Shown: one piece after another, positions 32,078 to 39,910 of the stretch | Layout of the letters: every line of letters begins with the position of its first letter | How positions within the stretch are numbered: the stretch's first letter is position 1 | Source: Corynebacterium aurimucosum ATCC 700975 | Lineage (GTDB): Bacteria; Actinomycetota; Actinomycetes; Mycobacteriales; Mycobacteriaceae | DNA: 64,000 nucleotides | Assembly (NCBI RefSeq): GCF_007672725.1 | Contig: NZ_VDTC01000001.1 | Location: forward strand, 186,001 to 250,000 | Reading direction: 5' to 3' | Program-made: the position numbers and the translations under genes | The notes under the pieces: model-generated | What the model was told of the DNA's origin: nothing | The model's database searches: none | Seen by the model: the letters and a program-made list of their open reading frames with translations, nothing else

Positions 32078-33127
32078 CTAGGGCGCACAGCCAATCTGCT
32101 GCTCTTCCTCACGCCCATCCGGGTACTGCACACGCACACGGGAGTACACCTCGGCGTGGTAGCCGCACGCCACGCGCTTGTCGACGACCACCTTTACCCG
32201 ATCCTCATTGAATGTGCCTTCCGCGCAATTGGGGTCGCAGTCGTTTTCGATGGCCACGCCCTCCGCCTCCGCAGAATCGTCTCCCCAGCGCTGCCAGTCC
32301 AACTCGTTGACCAGGTAGTTATTATCCGCGCACGCTAGTGAGATGCGGTCCGGGCCCTCCAGACCCGTCACGGACACGCAGTCCAAGATGGCGGTGGCAT
32401 CGATCGTGGTTTCCACGTCCGGGCCTACCAGGCCGACTACGCGCACCAGCTGGCCGGTGGCGGGCAGGACGGAGAAGGAGACGCGGTCGGAATCGCGAAT
32501 CACGGTCACCAGCTGGTCCTCGCCTTCGCCCTCGACGGTGCCGACCTCGTTGCCGTCGGCTTCCGCCAGCATGTCATAGGCAATCTTTTGCTGCTCGCTG
32601 CTCAAGCCCGGCTGGAGCAGCAGCTCCAGCGCGCCCAGCGCGCGGTTCGGGAAGGAATCCGCCAGCTTCTCCAGCCCGGCGCGGTCGGACGCGATGACGA
32701 GGTCCTCCGGGTTAATGGAAGGCTGCGGGTCAAAACCCGGCACTTCGCCCTGCGAGGAGACCTCCACGGCTCCCCCGGCATCCACCGCGTACTCGGTGAT
32801 TGCCGTGGCATCGCCGAGCGTATCGACGCGCTTCATGTATTCCTTCGCGGTCACGCCCTTATCCACGGCATCGGGCTGGGTTGCGGCTGCCTCGCCGGCC
32901 TGGGTCAGAATCTCCGCGGCCGAGGCCACGGGTTCCGAATTATTGAGCAGCGGGAAGGCACCACCGATGAGCGCAAGCACCGCGACGGAAGCCGCCGCTA
33001 TTGTCCACGTGGGCCGGCCCTTCGTTATCTTTGCGAGGGTCTCTTCGGAGCGGGCGAGGGAGGCGTCGTCAAGCGCTGTGTCAGGAACGGGGTTGGCGGC
33101 GCGGAGCATATCGAGAGAGCTAGGCAT
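32078..33127 (-). CDS. Membrane protein, candidate anti-sigma partner
   Basis: 349 residues with a cytoplasmic N-terminus (about 1-40), a single membrane helix (WTIAAASVAVLALIGGAFPLL) and a large extracellular part of some 285 residues with several Cys near its end (DCDPNCAEG, VACGYHA, QQIGCAP). The ATG overlaps the end of the ECF sigma gene by 8 nt, so the pair is co-translated, as for most sigma/anti-sigma pairs. No zinc-finger HxxxCxxC motif is visible in the short N-terminus, so if it binds sigma it does so in another way. It belongs to a CU044_5270-like group in my judgement; function inferred. Confidence 0.65.
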   Translation of the reverse strand: MPSSLDMLRAANPVPDTALDDASLARSEETLAKITKGRPTWTIAAASVAVLALIGGAFPLLNNSEPVASAAEILTQAGEAAATQPDAVDKGVTAKEYMKRVDTLGDATAITEYAVDAGGAVEVSSQGEVPGFDPQPSINPEDLVIASDRAGLEKLADSFPNRALGALELLLQPGLSSEQQKIAYDMLAEADGNEVGTVEGEGEDQLVTVIRDSDRVSFSVLPATGQLVRVVGLVGPDVETTIDATAILDCVSVTGLEGPDRISLACADNNYLVNELDWQRWGDDSAEAEGVAIENDCDPNCAEGTFNEDRVKVVVDKRVACGYHAEVYSRVRVQYPDGREEEQQIGCAP

Positions 33128-33614
33128 CGGTTTCTCCTGTGAGTTCGGAAAGGTGGGTACGCGCGCGGTGCAGGCGAACGCGCACGTTATTGCGGGAAAT
33201 GCCGAGGACCTCGGCGATATCGGGGTGGTCGAGTCCCTCCCAGGCGTGGAGCGTAAGAATCTCGCGCTCCGCGTGCGGAAGCTGCATCAGCGCGCGAGTG
33301 ATGTCGAGGTTGGCATCGACGGCGTCATAGCCCGCATAGGATTCCAGCTCATGATCATCGAGGTTCTCTGTCTCCTGGCGGGTGCGGTAGAACTCGCGCA
33401 TCACGTTGCGGGCGATGCCATAGAGCCACGGCAGCGGCGTACCGCGCAAGGAGTCGAACCCGGACCAGGCCCGCTCGAAGACGTCGGCAGCCAGCTCTTC
33501 GGCGTGGCTCGGTGGGACGCGGCGGCGCAGATACGCCAGCACCGCCGGGTAATGCTCGCGAAACAGGCGGGAAAACTCCCGCTTGCGCGAACCAGGCAAG
33601 GTAAGGACAGACAC
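33120..33614 (-). CDS. ECF RNA polymerase sigma factor
   Basis: 164 residues. Region 2 is FSRLFREHYPAVLAYLRRRV to AWSGFDSLRGTPLPWLYGIARNVMREFYR, region 4 is LMQLPHAEREILTLHAWEGLDHPDIAEVLGISRNNVRVRLHRARTHL. It directs polymerase to a specific set of promoters, probably in response to a signal sensed by the extracellular part of the overlapping membrane protein. First gene of a two-gene unit. The closest subgroup is the ECF class paired with one-helix membrane proteins in actinobacteria, but I cannot name it. Confidence 0.92.
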   Translation of the reverse strand: MSVLTLPGSRKREFSRLFREHYPAVLAYLRRRVPPSHAEELAADVFERAWSGFDSLRGTPLPWLYGIARNVMREFYRTRQETENLDDHELESYAGYDAVDANLDITRALMQLPHAEREILTLHAWEGLDHPDIAEVLGISRNNVRVRLHRARTHLSELTGETDA

Positions 33615-33708
33615 TAATAAAACTCCAGAATGCTAATGGGCTCACTGAGTATGTTGCACTAGACGCCCGAGCGTTACAGGGAAGCGGTGAAATGGTTTAC
33701 TAAAGGGG

Positions 33709-34749
33709 ATGGAACCACTCGAGCTCTCCGCCCTGACGGGCACGCAATCGCGCACCTACGGCACGCGCAAGATCACCAAAGACATGATCTCAGCACCCGT
33801 GCATGTGGCTATTGCGCTGTGGGATGAGCGCTGGGATTCCGCCGAAAACGGAACTGTCGACGGCTGGGTCATCGCCGTCAACACCAAGAAGACGCGCTTC
33901 GTGCGCAAGGGCCAGATTAAAAAGGGCGACATCGTTGAGGTGGCCGTCCGCGAATTCGAGAAAGCCACCAAGGGGCTCCGGGGACGCAGGTGGATCGTCA
34001 CCGGGCGCCGGCAGTCGGGGTTGCGGGCCGCGCTGGAAAAGCGCGGCTATGCCGTGACGGGGAGCTTTGCGGAGGAGAATAGGGCGTCGAAAAGCGCCAG
34101 CTCCGTGCGGCGCAAGCAGGCCGGAATCACCGCGCGCCGCGCCAAGAAGGAAGGCGAGGCCCCGCGCAAGAAGCAAGTAGTAAAGGTGGACACACCGAAG
34201 GCGCACTGGTGGCCGAACTTCTCGACGGCCTCCTCCTGGCCCGAGGGTGCCACCGTGCGCATCGCCACGGACGCTTCCTCGGACACGGTGTTCAAGGGCT
34301 CCATGTGCTTCGTGGCCAGCAACGGCGACTACCGGTTGCGCACGCGCGAGACGACGGCCAGCACCGATGAGCTCGAGCTCGAATCCCTCACCTTGGCGCT
34401 GAAATACCTGCTCAAGGTCGGTGCAACCAAGGCGATCATCGAGTCGGACTCAGTAGCTGCTCTGGAAGCGGTGGAGCAGATTCGGAAGAAGGGCTCGAAG
34501 GCGATGCGCTCGCGCGGGGTGTGGCGCGGGCTTTCCTCGGGCTCGCGCTCGCGCTTCCAGCAGGCGTGGCATGACGTGGAAGGAGTCTGCGAGGTGACCA
34601 TCCGCCGCGTGTTGGGGCATGCGGGCGACCCGCTGAACCGGGCGGCGGACCAGATTGCGTACATGGGCCTGCGGGCGATTGCGCATCCGATGAAGCAATC
34701 GCAGGCAACGCTCAAGGAAGGAATCACGAAGGCGTTGGCCAAGCTCTAA
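33709..34749 (+). CDS. Protein with C-terminal RNase H-like domain
   Basis: 346 residues. Residues 165-335 are RNase H-like: ATVRIATDASSD near 187 (first Asp), STDELELESLTLALKYLL near 223 (Glu), AIIESDSVAALEAVEQIR near 245 (Asp) and RRVLGHAGDPLNRAADQIAYMGL near 303 (Asp), so the D-E-D-D set is present. The N-terminal 100 residues form an unknown beta-rich domain (VHVAIALWDERWDSAENGTVDGWVIAVNTKKTRFVRKGQIKKGD), followed by a Lys/Arg-rich linker that could bind nucleic acid. Degradation of RNA in RNA-DNA hybrids is likely, but the fusion is unusual. Confidence 0.75.
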   Translation: MEPLELSALTGTQSRTYGTRKITKDMISAPVHVAIALWDERWDSAENGTVDGWVIAVNTKKTRFVRKGQIKKGDIVEVAVREFEKATKGLRGRRWIVTGRRQSGLRAALEKRGYAVTGSFAEENRASKSASSVRRKQAGITARRAKKEGEAPRKKQVVKVDTPKAHWWPNFSTASSWPEGATVRIATDASSDTVFKGSMCFVASNGDYRLRTRETTASTDELELESLTLALKYLLKVGATKAIIESDSVAALEAVEQIRKKGSKAMRSRGVWRGLSSGSRSRFQQAWHDVEGVCEVTIRRVLGHAGDPLNRAADQIAYMGLRAIAHPMKQSQATLKEGITKALAKL

Positions 34750-34787
34750 TTCGGGCTTTGGCTCACTGGTGACATAGGCTAAGCCAC

Positions 34788-35273
34788 ATGAGCAATCCCT
34801 TTGACTCCAACCCTTTTGAGGAGCCGGACAAGCCTCTCCCCGGCCGTGGGTCTAATCCTTTCGCGGAACCCGCGCGCGAGTCAGACGCGAAGTCTTCGGC
34901 GAACCCTTTCGTTGACTCGTATGAGGCGCCGAGTGTGGAGCCCTTTGCCGAACCTATCGCAGAGCCCTTTGCCGAGCCGGAGCGCGCCTACACCCCAGCT
35001 CCGCTGCCTGACCATGCCCCTGCCCAGCAGCCAATGGAAGGCACGATCCACAGCTTCTCCTTTTTCAAGGGGCTTTTGAGTCTGTTCTCGCTCCTCGTAG
35101 GCTTCACCGGAATTACTGACGGCGATGTGGCAATGGGCATCGGCTTCGCGCTGCCCGGAGCGTGGTACTTCCTCAAGACGCTGCAGCAGAAGGCCAACCC
35201 GACCACGCCGCAAAAGCGCCACTGGTTTGTCATTTGGTTCATCGCCATCGTGCTCATGTTCTTCGGCGCCTAG
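34788..35273 (+). CDS. Membrane protein with N-terminal NPF repeats
   Basis: 161 residues. The first 80 are acidic and Pro-rich with SNPFDSNPFEEP, GSNPFAEP, SANPFVD and repeated EPFAEP, a disordered cytoplasmic segment. The remainder has two to three membrane helices (FFKGLLSLFSLLVGFTGITDG; VAMGIGFALPGAWYFLKTL; WFVIWFIAIVLMFFGA). No family recognised with confidence. Its stop overlaps by 4 nt (CTAG) that of the convergent DUF218 gene. Proteins of this layout, repeats plus small membrane domain, are common in actinobacteria, often next to cell-envelope genes. Confidence 0.6.
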   Translation: MSNPFDSNPFEEPDKPLPGRGSNPFAEPARESDAKSSANPFVDSYEAPSVEPFAEPIAEPFAEPERAYTPAPLPDHAPAQQPMEGTIHSFSFFKGLLSLFSLLVGFTGITDGDVAMGIGFALPGAWYFLKTLQQKANPTTPQKRHWFVIWFIAIVLMFFGA

Positions 35274-35743
35274 GCCACAAGCCGCCACCGCGCAACCACC
35301 CGCCGCCACACAATGCGCAGCAGCGAATGCGGAGTCGCCACTACCTCACGCAGGTAGTTCCATGGGCGGTCTTTCCGCGGGGTGCCAACACCATGCATGC
35401 GAACCCGAATCCCCAGGTGCCAGGCCCACAGGCGGGTGCGCAGCACGTGAAAGTCATTGGTTACGACGCGGAAATAGTCATAGTCCGGGCACAGCGCGTG
35501 GGCGCGCTCAAGGTTTTCGTTAGTGCTGGTGGCCAGCGGTTCGAGGAAAATCCGCTCCGGATCAACACCACGCTCGATGAGGTAGCGCGCCATTGGTTCC
35601 GCCTCCCCGTAACCGGACACGATGATTGGCTCCTCCGGCAGCACGCGAGCCAGCACCACCGCGCGGTCCAACCGGCTGCGCAGCAACGAGCCGGGCTCGC
35701 CGCCCTCCACGCGCGCGCCCAACACCAGAAGCGGAAACTGCAT
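35270..35743 (-). CDS. DUF218/YdcF-like protein
   Basis: 157 residues from the ATG at 35743. The DUF218 pattern is visible: LLVLGARVEGGEPGSLLRSRLDRAVVLARVLPEEPIIVSGYG, MARYLIERGVDPERIFLEPLATSTNENLERA, and YDYFRVVTNDFHVLRTRLWAWHLGIRV. The family includes SanA and YdcF, cell-envelope or nucleotide-binding proteins; the exact role is unknown. No signal peptide or helix precedes the domain, so it appears cytoplasmic. Convergent with the NPF protein gene, with overlapping stops. Confidence 0.8.
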   Translation of the reverse strand: MQFPLLVLGARVEGGEPGSLLRSRLDRAVVLARVLPEEPIIVSGYGEAEPMARYLIERGVDPERIFLEPLATSTNENLERAHALCPDYDYFRVVTNDFHVLRTRLWAWHLGIRVRMHGVGTPRKDRPWNYLREVVATPHSLLRIVWRRVVARWRLVA

Positions 35744-35774
35744 GCCCGCTAGCCTAGCGTGCATACTAGTCAGC

Positions 35775-36668
35775 ATGAGCATGTGCGTAGTCGGTTCCAT
35801 CAACGCTGACCTCGTGGTCCACACAGCCCGGCACCCGCAGCCGGGCGAGACCCTTCTGGGCAGCGGCGGCACCATCACCGCGGGCGGTAAAGGAGCGAAC
35901 CAGGCGGTCGCTGCCGCCCGTCTGGGTGCTCAGGTCAGCTTCGTCGGCGCGGTGGGCAGCGATGCCTACGCCAAGCCTGCGATGCACTACTTGCAGGCCA
36001 GCGGCGTGGACCTCACGCACGTCGAATCCAGCGAGGAGGTGACGGGCTTGGCGGTCATCACCGTGGACAAGCAGGGCGAGAACACCATCATCGTGGTGCC
36101 GGGGGCCAATGCGCTTGTCGACGCTCCCTTCGTCACCACCCACTCCTCCCCCATCACCGAATCGGAACTCATTCTGCTCCAAGGCGAGGTTCCGGCGGAG
36201 GGTTGTGCCAAGGCTATCGAGCTGGCGAAGGGGCGCGTCGTGGTCAACCTCGCACCGGTCATCGAGGTTGAAAAGGAAGTGCTCCTGCGTGCCGATCCGC
36301 TGCTAGCCAACGAGCACGAGGCCGGGCTCATCCTGGAGCAGTTGGGATTGAGCAGCGAGGGCGCGCCGGAGGAGCTGGCGCGGCGCCTGACGGAGGCCGG
36401 CTTTGCCTCGGTGGTCCTCACGCTGGGTGCGCGGGGAGCCCTCGTGGCCGAAGGGGCTGAGCTTGTTGACGTTCCCTCCCCGCAGGTCACCGCCATCGAT
36501 ACGACCGGCGCGGGTGACGCCTTCGCCGGCGCGCTGTGCGCCCGGTTGCTCCACGGCGATGACCTCGTGGAGGCCGCCACCTATGCCGCTCGAGTTGGGG
36601 CTTACGCCGTCACCGGAGAAGGCGCGCAGGCCTCCTACCCCGATCTGAAGAGCAAGCTCCCCAGCTGA
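35775..36668 (+). CDS. rbsK: Ribokinase-family carbohydrate kinase
   Basis: Phosphorylates ribose or a similar sugar with ATP. 297 residues: VVGSINADLVVHTARHPQPGETLLG at the N-terminus, GGKGANQAVAAARLGAQVSFVGAVGSDAY near 37, LLANEHEAGLI near 176, and the active-site GAGDAFAGALCARLL near 245 with the catalytic Asp. Start 35775 (an ATG two codons later is equally good). It is divergent from the DUF218 gene, with only 31 bases between, and abuts purE convergently without a gap. No ribose transporter is next to it, so nucleoside-derived ribose is a likely substrate. Confidence 0.88.
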   Translation: MSMCVVGSINADLVVHTARHPQPGETLLGSGGTITAGGKGANQAVAAARLGAQVSFVGAVGSDAYAKPAMHYLQASGVDLTHVESSEEVTGLAVITVDKQGENTIIVVPGANALVDAPFVTTHSSPITESELILLQGEVPAEGCAKAIELAKGRVVVNLAPVIEVEKEVLLRADPLLANEHEAGLILEQLGLSSEGAPEELARRLTEAGFASVVLTLGARGALVAEGAELVDVPSPQVTAIDTTGAGDAFAGALCARLLHGDDLVEAATYAARVGAYAVTGEGAQASYPDLKSKLPS

Positions 36669-37169
36669 TTACTCCCCGAGGAGCTGGGAGCGCAGGTTCT
36701 CGTCCTTCTTCTCCACCTCGGCGGCCATGTTCTCTTGGTAGGCCACCATGTTGTCCACCAGTGCCGGGTCACCCGCGGAGAGAATGCGCACGGCAAGCAA
36801 GCCGGCATTCTTCGCTCCGCCGATGGAGACGGTGGCCACCGGCACGCCGCCCGGCATCTGCACGATGGAGAGCAGCGAATCGAGCCCATCAAGATCCTTC
36901 AACGCGCGCGGGATGCCGATCACCGGAAGCGGCGTGGCCGCGGCGACCATGCCCGGCAGGTGAGCCGCGCCACCGGCGCAGGCGATGATGGCCTTGAGGC
37001 CGCGCTCGTGCGCGGACTTGGCATAAGCCAGCATCTTTTCCGGGGTGCGGTGCGCGCTGACAACGCCTACCTCGAAGGGCACGCCGAACTCAGCGAGCAC
37101 CTCTGCGGCGGGCTTGACGGTGGGCCAATCGGAATCAGAGCCCATAATCAGGCCGACGAGTGGTTCCAT
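36669..37169 (-). CDS. purE: N5-carboxyaminoimidazole ribonucleotide mutase
   Basis: De novo purine synthesis: N5-CAIR to CAIR. 166 residues with [19 protein letters not shown] at 7, [12 protein letters not shown] near 37 (catalytic His), [27 protein letters not shown] near 58, and [26 protein letters not shown] near 103. AAGGAG precedes the ATG. Second gene of a purK-purE pair, 41 nt apart. The bacterial class I enzyme needs PurK, which is present. Confidence 0.95.
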   Translation of the reverse strand: MEPLVGLIMGSDSDWPTVKPAAEVLAEFGVPFEVGVVSAHRTPEKMLAYAKSAHERGLKAIIACAGGAAHLPGMVAAATPLPVIGIPRALKDLDGLDSLLSIVQMPGGVPVATVSIGGAKNAGLLAVRILSAGDPALVDNMVAYQENMAAEVEKKDENLRSQLLGE

Positions 37170-37210
37170 AAAACTCTCCTTAGTAGATAGGTTTCACGCT
37201 CGCTGCGGGC

Positions 37211-38434
37211 TTAAGCCCACTGCGCGTGGACGAGGAAGTGGGCGGCATCGTGGGCGATGCGGCGGGTTTCCGCCACGTCCTCACCGACTACGTTGACGTG
37301 GCCAATCTTGCGGCCCGGCTTGTGGTCCTTTCCATAGAGGTGGACCTTCGCCTCTGGGTAGCGCTCCATCACTTCGCGAACGCGCTGCGGCATGGGCATC
37401 TGCGGATCTTCTTCGGCGCCCAGCACATTAGCCATCACCGTGACCGGAGCCAGGGCTGCGGTAGAGCCCAGCGGCAAGTCCAGTACGGCACGCAGGTGCT
37501 GCTCAAACTGGGAGGTCACGCAGCCATCCTGAGTCCAGTGGCCGGTATTGTGCGGGCGCATGGCCAGCTCGTTGACGGCGATATCCTCCTCAACAATCGC
37601 GCCCGGCGCGCCGGAGGCGGAAGCAATGATGGAGCCGGCGTCTTGCTGCGTGGCGAAGGCAAAGAGCTCCACCGCCAGCACGCCGGTAACGCCAAGTTCG
37701 GTGGCCACCTTGATGCCCACCTGCATGGCGCGCTCGGTCAACTCCGGCGAAAGGTTCGGGGCGGGGGCAAAAGCCTCGGCGCAGATGCCGTCCCGTTGCA
37801 CGGACTCGGTGACCGGCCAGACCTTCACCTCGCCGGAGGGGCGGCGGGCGACGAGCACGGACAGCTCGCGGGTGAGGTTGACCTTTTCTTCGGCCATGAG
37901 CGGGGTATCGGCCGCAAGCAGCTTAGCGACGAGCGGCTCCAGCTCCTCCGCGGACGGGAACCACACGCCATGGCCGTCGTAGCCGCCGCGGCGGGCTTTG
38001 AGGCACACGGAACCGTCGACAAGCGCGGCGAAGTCCCGCGCATCCTCCACCGATTCGATGGCGGCAAAGCGCGGCACTGGGGCGCCCAGCTCTGCCATTT
38101 TCTGGCGCATGAGCAGCTTGTCCTGCGCGTAGAGGAGGGCGGAAGGCTGGGGCTGGACGTTGAGGCCGTCGGCGATGAGCGCCTGCACGTGCTCGGCGGG
38201 AACGTGCTCGTGCTCAAAGGTGATTGCATCCGCGCCGTCTGCGGCGGCGGTGAGCACATCGAGATCGTGATAGTCACCGAGAACGACGTCCGGAATCACC
38301 TGGGCGGCGGACTTATCCGGCGCGGAGGCTAGCACGCGCAGGTGGATGTCGAGCTCGGCGGCGGCCGGCTGCATCATGCGCGCAAGCTGGCCGTCTCCAT
38401 AAACAGTAACGAGGGGTTTGTGTTGTTCACTCAC
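37211..38434 (-). CDS. purK: N5-carboxyaminoimidazole ribonucleotide synthase
   Basis: ATP-grasp enzyme: AIR, bicarbonate and ATP give N5-CAIR. The GTG at 38434 follows GGAAGA and gives 407 residues. Visible: GDGQLARMMQPAAAELDIHLRVL near 12, ITFEHEHVPAEHVQAL near 70, CLKARRGGYDGHGVWF near 150, and AVNELAMRPHNTGHWT near 280, then HLYGKDHKPGRKIGHVNVVGED near 365. It is the first gene of the purKE pair and shares a short upstream region (24 bases) with the divergent acetolactate decarboxylase gene. Confidence 0.95.
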   Translation of the reverse strand: MSEQHKPLVTVYGDGQLARMMQPAAAELDIHLRVLASAPDKSAAQVIPDVVLGDYHDLDVLTAAADGADAITFEHEHVPAEHVQALIADGLNVQPQPSALLYAQDKLLMRQKMAELGAPVPRFAAIESVEDARDFAALVDGSVCLKARRGGYDGHGVWFPSAEELEPLVAKLLAADTPLMAEEKVNLTRELSVLVARRPSGEVKVWPVTESVQRDGICAEAFAPAPNLSPELTERAMQVGIKVATELGVTGVLAVELFAFATQQDAGSIIASASGAPGAIVEEDIAVNELAMRPHNTGHWTQDGCVTSQFEQHLRAVLDLPLGSTAALAPVTVMANVLGAEEDPQMPMPQRVREVMERYPEAKVHLYGKDHKPGRKIGHVNVVGEDVAETRRIAHDAAHFLVHAQWA

Positions 38435-38458
38435 TCTTCCAATACTAGCCTTGGGGCC

Positions 38459-39178
38459 ATGATCGTCCGGCATACCATCTTTCAGAACTCCCTCATGACC
38501 GCCCTGTTGGATGGCATTTACGACGGCGAAATGACCATCGGTGAGCTCTTGGGCAAGGGCAATTTCGGTATTGGAACCTTCGATGCGCTGGACGGAGAGA
38601 TGATCATCCTCGACGGGGTGTGCTACCAGCTGCGCGGCGATGGCACCGCAACGGTCGCTGACCTAGACCAGGGCACGCCCTTTGCGGTGGCCACTAACTT
38701 TGTCCCCCGTATTAAGGTGGCCGCGCCCAAGGGTCTGAGGCGCGAGGAGCTTTCGGCATTCATCGATGAGGTGGAGCCTTCCGCCAACTTCATGTACGCG
38801 GTGCGCATCTCTGGGCGGTTCAGCAACGTGGTGACCCGCACGGTGGTCAAGCAGAGCAAGCCCTATCCGCCGATGGCTCAGGCGGTGGGTGGTGACAAGG
38901 AGCTGCGCTTTGACGACGTTGAGGGCATCATCGGCGGTTTCCGCACACCGGTCTTTGAGAAGGGAATCTCCGTTCCCGGATGCCACGTGCACTTCATCGA
39001 CGCTGCACGGACCTCCGGCGGGCACGTGCTGGACTACACGGTGGATGAGGCCACGATTGAGCTCTGCCCAGGCACGGACCTCGATCTGCGCCTGCCGCTG
39101 ACCCACGAGTTCCGCTCCGCCAACCTGGCCCCTGATGACTTGGACCAGCAGCTGCACACGACAGAGATTAAGGATTAA
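38459..39178 (+). CDS. alsD: Alpha-acetolactate decarboxylase
   Basis: Converts acetolactate to acetoin, a pH-neutral overflow product. 239 residues, usual length. LLDGIYDGEMTIGELLGKGNFGIGTFDALDGEMIILDG at the N-terminus, then the zinc site HVHFIDAARTSGGHVLDY with its three His near 177-189, and the catalytic Glu in CPGTDLDLRLPL region. No acetolactate synthase gene accompanies it, so the substrate would come from branched-chain synthesis. ATG at 38459 has no clear ribosome site and the promoter region is very short, so a leaderless mRNA is possible. Convergent with the PH-domain gene by 4 nt. Confidence 0.93.
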   Translation: MIVRHTIFQNSLMTALLDGIYDGEMTIGELLGKGNFGIGTFDALDGEMIILDGVCYQLRGDGTATVADLDQGTPFAVATNFVPRIKVAAPKGLRREELSAFIDEVEPSANFMYAVRISGRFSNVVTRTVVKQSKPYPPMAQAVGGDKELRFDDVEGIIGGFRTPVFEKGISVPGCHVHFIDAARTSGGHVLDYTVDEATIELCPGTDLDLRLPLTHEFRSANLAPDDLDQQLHTTEIKD

Positions 39179-39627
39179 CCCCAGACCGGTTGCTCGTTGA
39201 GGATGTCCTCGACTCGTTTGGCTTTGGGGATGGAGGGGAAATACATCGGCTTGTCATAGCCGTGAAGTGCCAGCGAAATCCCACCGCGGCGGCGGCGCGC
39301 ACCGCGGATATCGGTGAGCGGGATCGAATCAACGCGCTTGCCTTCGCGGGCGATGACGCGCAGGTTGGTCACTATGAAACGCTTGCGGCGGGCTTTGATG
39401 AGGGGCAGGACAAAGCGCCAGACGGCAAGCAAGGCCCATATAGCTACCAGGCCATTGCGAAGCGCTAGGTCAATGCCGTTGTAGTCACACCAGCCGATGG
39501 CGATCCAGCACACCCCAGTAATCACGACGAGCTCTAGAAAAGGAAAGAGCAGCGTGCGAAACGGGGCGGTCATGTCAGCGCGAACAACTTCGCCGCGGCC
39601 CATCTGCATGAGGTTCATGGGGCTCAT
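39175..39627 (-). CDS. PH-like domain membrane protein
   Basis: 150 residues. Two membrane helices (TLLFPFLELVVITGVCWIAIGW; NGLVAIWALLAVWRFVLPLI) are followed by a basic bacterial PH-like domain (RRKRFIVTNLRVIAREGKRVDSIPLTDIRGARRRRGGISLALHGYDKPMYFPSIPKAKRVEDIL). ATG at 39627 is preceded by AGGTACC, a weak site. Function unknown; the domain may bind membrane lipids or partner proteins. Its stop overlaps that of alsD (TTAA). Confidence 0.7.
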   Translation of the reverse strand: MSPMNLMQMGRGEVVRADMTAPFRTLLFPFLELVVITGVCWIAIGWCDYNGIDLALRNGLVAIWALLAVWRFVLPLIKARRKRFIVTNLRVIAREGKRVDSIPLTDIRGARRRRGGISLALHGYDKPMYFPSIPKAKRVEDILNEQPVWG

Positions 39628-39702
39628 GGTACCTTCCTGCTCTCGCTGCCCAGCTGAGAAGACGTCACGTCCCAGGCCTTGCAAGCCCAGCCAAGGCTTC
39701 GC

Positions 39703-39846
39703 ACATGGCATTTCCTAAAAGGCGTCAGTCAAAAGGCGTCTTTGCCCCCGAAAACGCCATGTGGAGGCGTCCAAAAGGTGTCTTTGACCCCAAAGACGCC
39801 TTTTGACTAATGCCTTCTGACAGATGCCTTTTGAATAGCGCCATGT
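39703..39846. repeat. Nested-hairpin intergenic element, copy 4
   Basis: Outer arms ACATGGC (39703-39709) / GCCATGT (39840-39846). A 26-nt arm (39719-39744) pairs with 39791-39816 at 24 of 26 positions. Within it, local hairpins GGCGTC-TTTGCCCCCGAAA-ACGCC and GGTGTCTTTG-ACCC-CAAAGACGCC compete with the long stem, so the RNA or single-stranded DNA could switch fold. It lies between two genes read in the same direction (PH protein and birA). Confidence 0.85.
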
Positions 39847-39910
39847 GTCGAGCACGGCGCCTTCTATGAAGGCCTCGCCGGTCGACGCTTGGATGTCCCA
39901 GCGCGGGCGA

